From contig NZ_CP134195.1 of the NCBI RefSeq assembly GCF_031585635.1, forward strand, positions 124,001-188,000: 64,000 bases of DNA. Reading direction: 5' to 3'. Position 1 is the stretch's first letter. Every line of letters starts with the position of its first letter. The notes under the pieces are model-generated. The model saw nothing but the letters and a program-made list of their open reading frames with translations. It searched no databases and was not told the origin of the DNA. A program made the translations under genes and the position numbers. This DNA is from Paraburkholderia sp. FT54 (lineage in GTDB: Bacteria > Pseudomonadota > Gammaproteobacteria > Burkholderiales > Burkholderiaceae). Shown here in pieces: positions 63,447 through 64,000 of the stretch.

Positions 63447-64000
63447 GCTTTGTCTCCTGCGGCGGATTGCGTCGACGCCCCTGCGGCGTTGCTCGCTGCG
63501 GCATTGCCGCGCAGTTCGCGCTCGAGCTTGCGGTCGAGCAGATACAGGCGGAAGCCGTGAATGATGAACGCGCAGATGGCGGTCGGAATGCCCCACACGG
63601 CCACGTGAATCGGCTCGACGATGATCCCCGCTTCCTTCAGGAAGGTGGTCATCAGCACAATCGCGCCGAACGCGACGAAGATGTCCTCGCCGAAGAAGAG
63701 GCCCACGTTGTCGGTCGCCGCGGAGAACGCGCGCAATTTGAAACGCACCGCGTCGCTGATCTTGCCGAAGCGGGTTTCGGTCGCGCCTTCGGCCATCGGC
63801 GCGATCAGCGGACGCACCATCTGCGGATGGCCGCCGAGTCCGGTCAAACCGACCGCGGCGGTCAGCTCGCGTACCAGCAGATAGACGATCAGAAGACGCC
63901 CCGCGGTCGCGGCCTTGATGCCGCCGATCCACGCTTGCGCGCGTTCACGCAGGCCATGCCGTTCGAGCAAACCGATCACCGCGAGCGGCAGAAGAATGAT
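63443..64000 (-). CDS. DUF969-type membrane protein (5' part cut by window end)
   Basis: At least 185 residues; the frame runs off the right edge, with the last codons in the window encoding IILLPLAVIGLLERHGL, so the start lies beyond 64000. Hydrophobic segments and a cytoplasmic QMVRPLIAPMAEGATETRFG loop, then ISDAVRFKLRAFSAATDNVG, match DUF969. The stop overlaps the DUF979 ATG by four bases. The two form one operon. Confidence 0.75.
   Translation of the reverse strand: MILLPLAVIGLLERHGLRERAQAWIGGIKAATAGRLLIVYLLVRELTAAVGLTGLGGHPQMVRPLIAPMAEGATETRFGKISDAVRFKLRAFSAATDNVGLFFGEDIFVAFGAIVLMTTFLKEAGIIVEPIHVAVWGIPTAICAFIIHGFRLYLLDRKLERELRGNAAASNAAGASTQSAAGDKA

Overview
This window is a GC-rich stretch of a betaproteobacterial chromosome, most likely Burkholderiaceae and probably Paraburkholderia. 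The evidence is a flagellar gene order typical of that group, NAD-dependent adenosylhomocysteinase behind an SAH riboswitch, and a hairpin-rich repeat between fliK and fliL that I recall as dispersed in Burkholderia-type genomes. About 60% of the window (1-38.5 kb) is a nearly complete set of flagellar basal-body, hook and export genes. The rest is metabolic and accessory.

Flagellar layout: flhB (3' end only), flhA, flhF, flhG and fliA run on the + strand. A hicAB toxin-antitoxin pair sits between fliA and a divergent flgN-flgM-flgA block on the - strand. flgBCDEFGHIJ then run on +, followed by a PilZ/YcgR brake gene and flgKL, each behind its own sigma-28 promoter. Converging on flgL is the - strand set fliK-[repeat]-fliL-M-N-O-P-Q-R, preceded by fliF-G-H-I-J; fliE diverges from fliF. 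Last is a + strand late operon, fliS-fliT-second fliK-like gene-flhB C-domain-like gene, again behind a sigma-28 promoter. Four sigma-28 (FliA) promoters can be read directly, upstream of flgM, ycgR, flgK and fliS. They share the pattern T(A/C)AA-N4-N11/12-(G/T)CCG-N4, which fits a cascade of early basal-body and export genes, then FliA, then late genes held back by FlgM.

Non-flagellar part: a coniferyl-aldehyde-type dehydrogenase and an AidB-like acyl-CoA dehydrogenase (-), a GMC oxidoreductase (+), a DUF937-TM-OmpA fusion (+), a LysR regulator (-) and a family-2 glycosyltransferase (+). Next is the activated-methyl-cycle cluster of SAH riboswitch, ahcY, a small membrane protein and metF. 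A dipeptide-type ABC transporter operon follows, with two tandem substrate-binding protein genes, two permeases, two ATPases and an overlapping TraB/GumN-like gene. The window ends with a BrnT/BrnA toxin-antitoxin pair, a nine-repeat TPR protein with a glycosyltransferase-like C-terminus, and a DUF979/DUF969 membrane-protein pair, the last gene cut by the window edge.

The observations most worth following are: the second FliK-like/FlhB-C-like pair, whose FlhB-like member lacks the NPTH autocleavage site; an FlhG whose P-loop lacks both signature lysines; a beta-rich module shared by the hook protein FlgE and the junction protein FlgL; and an FlgA with a long repeat-bearing N-terminal extension. 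No tRNA, rRNA, CRISPR array or intact insertion sequence was recognised.
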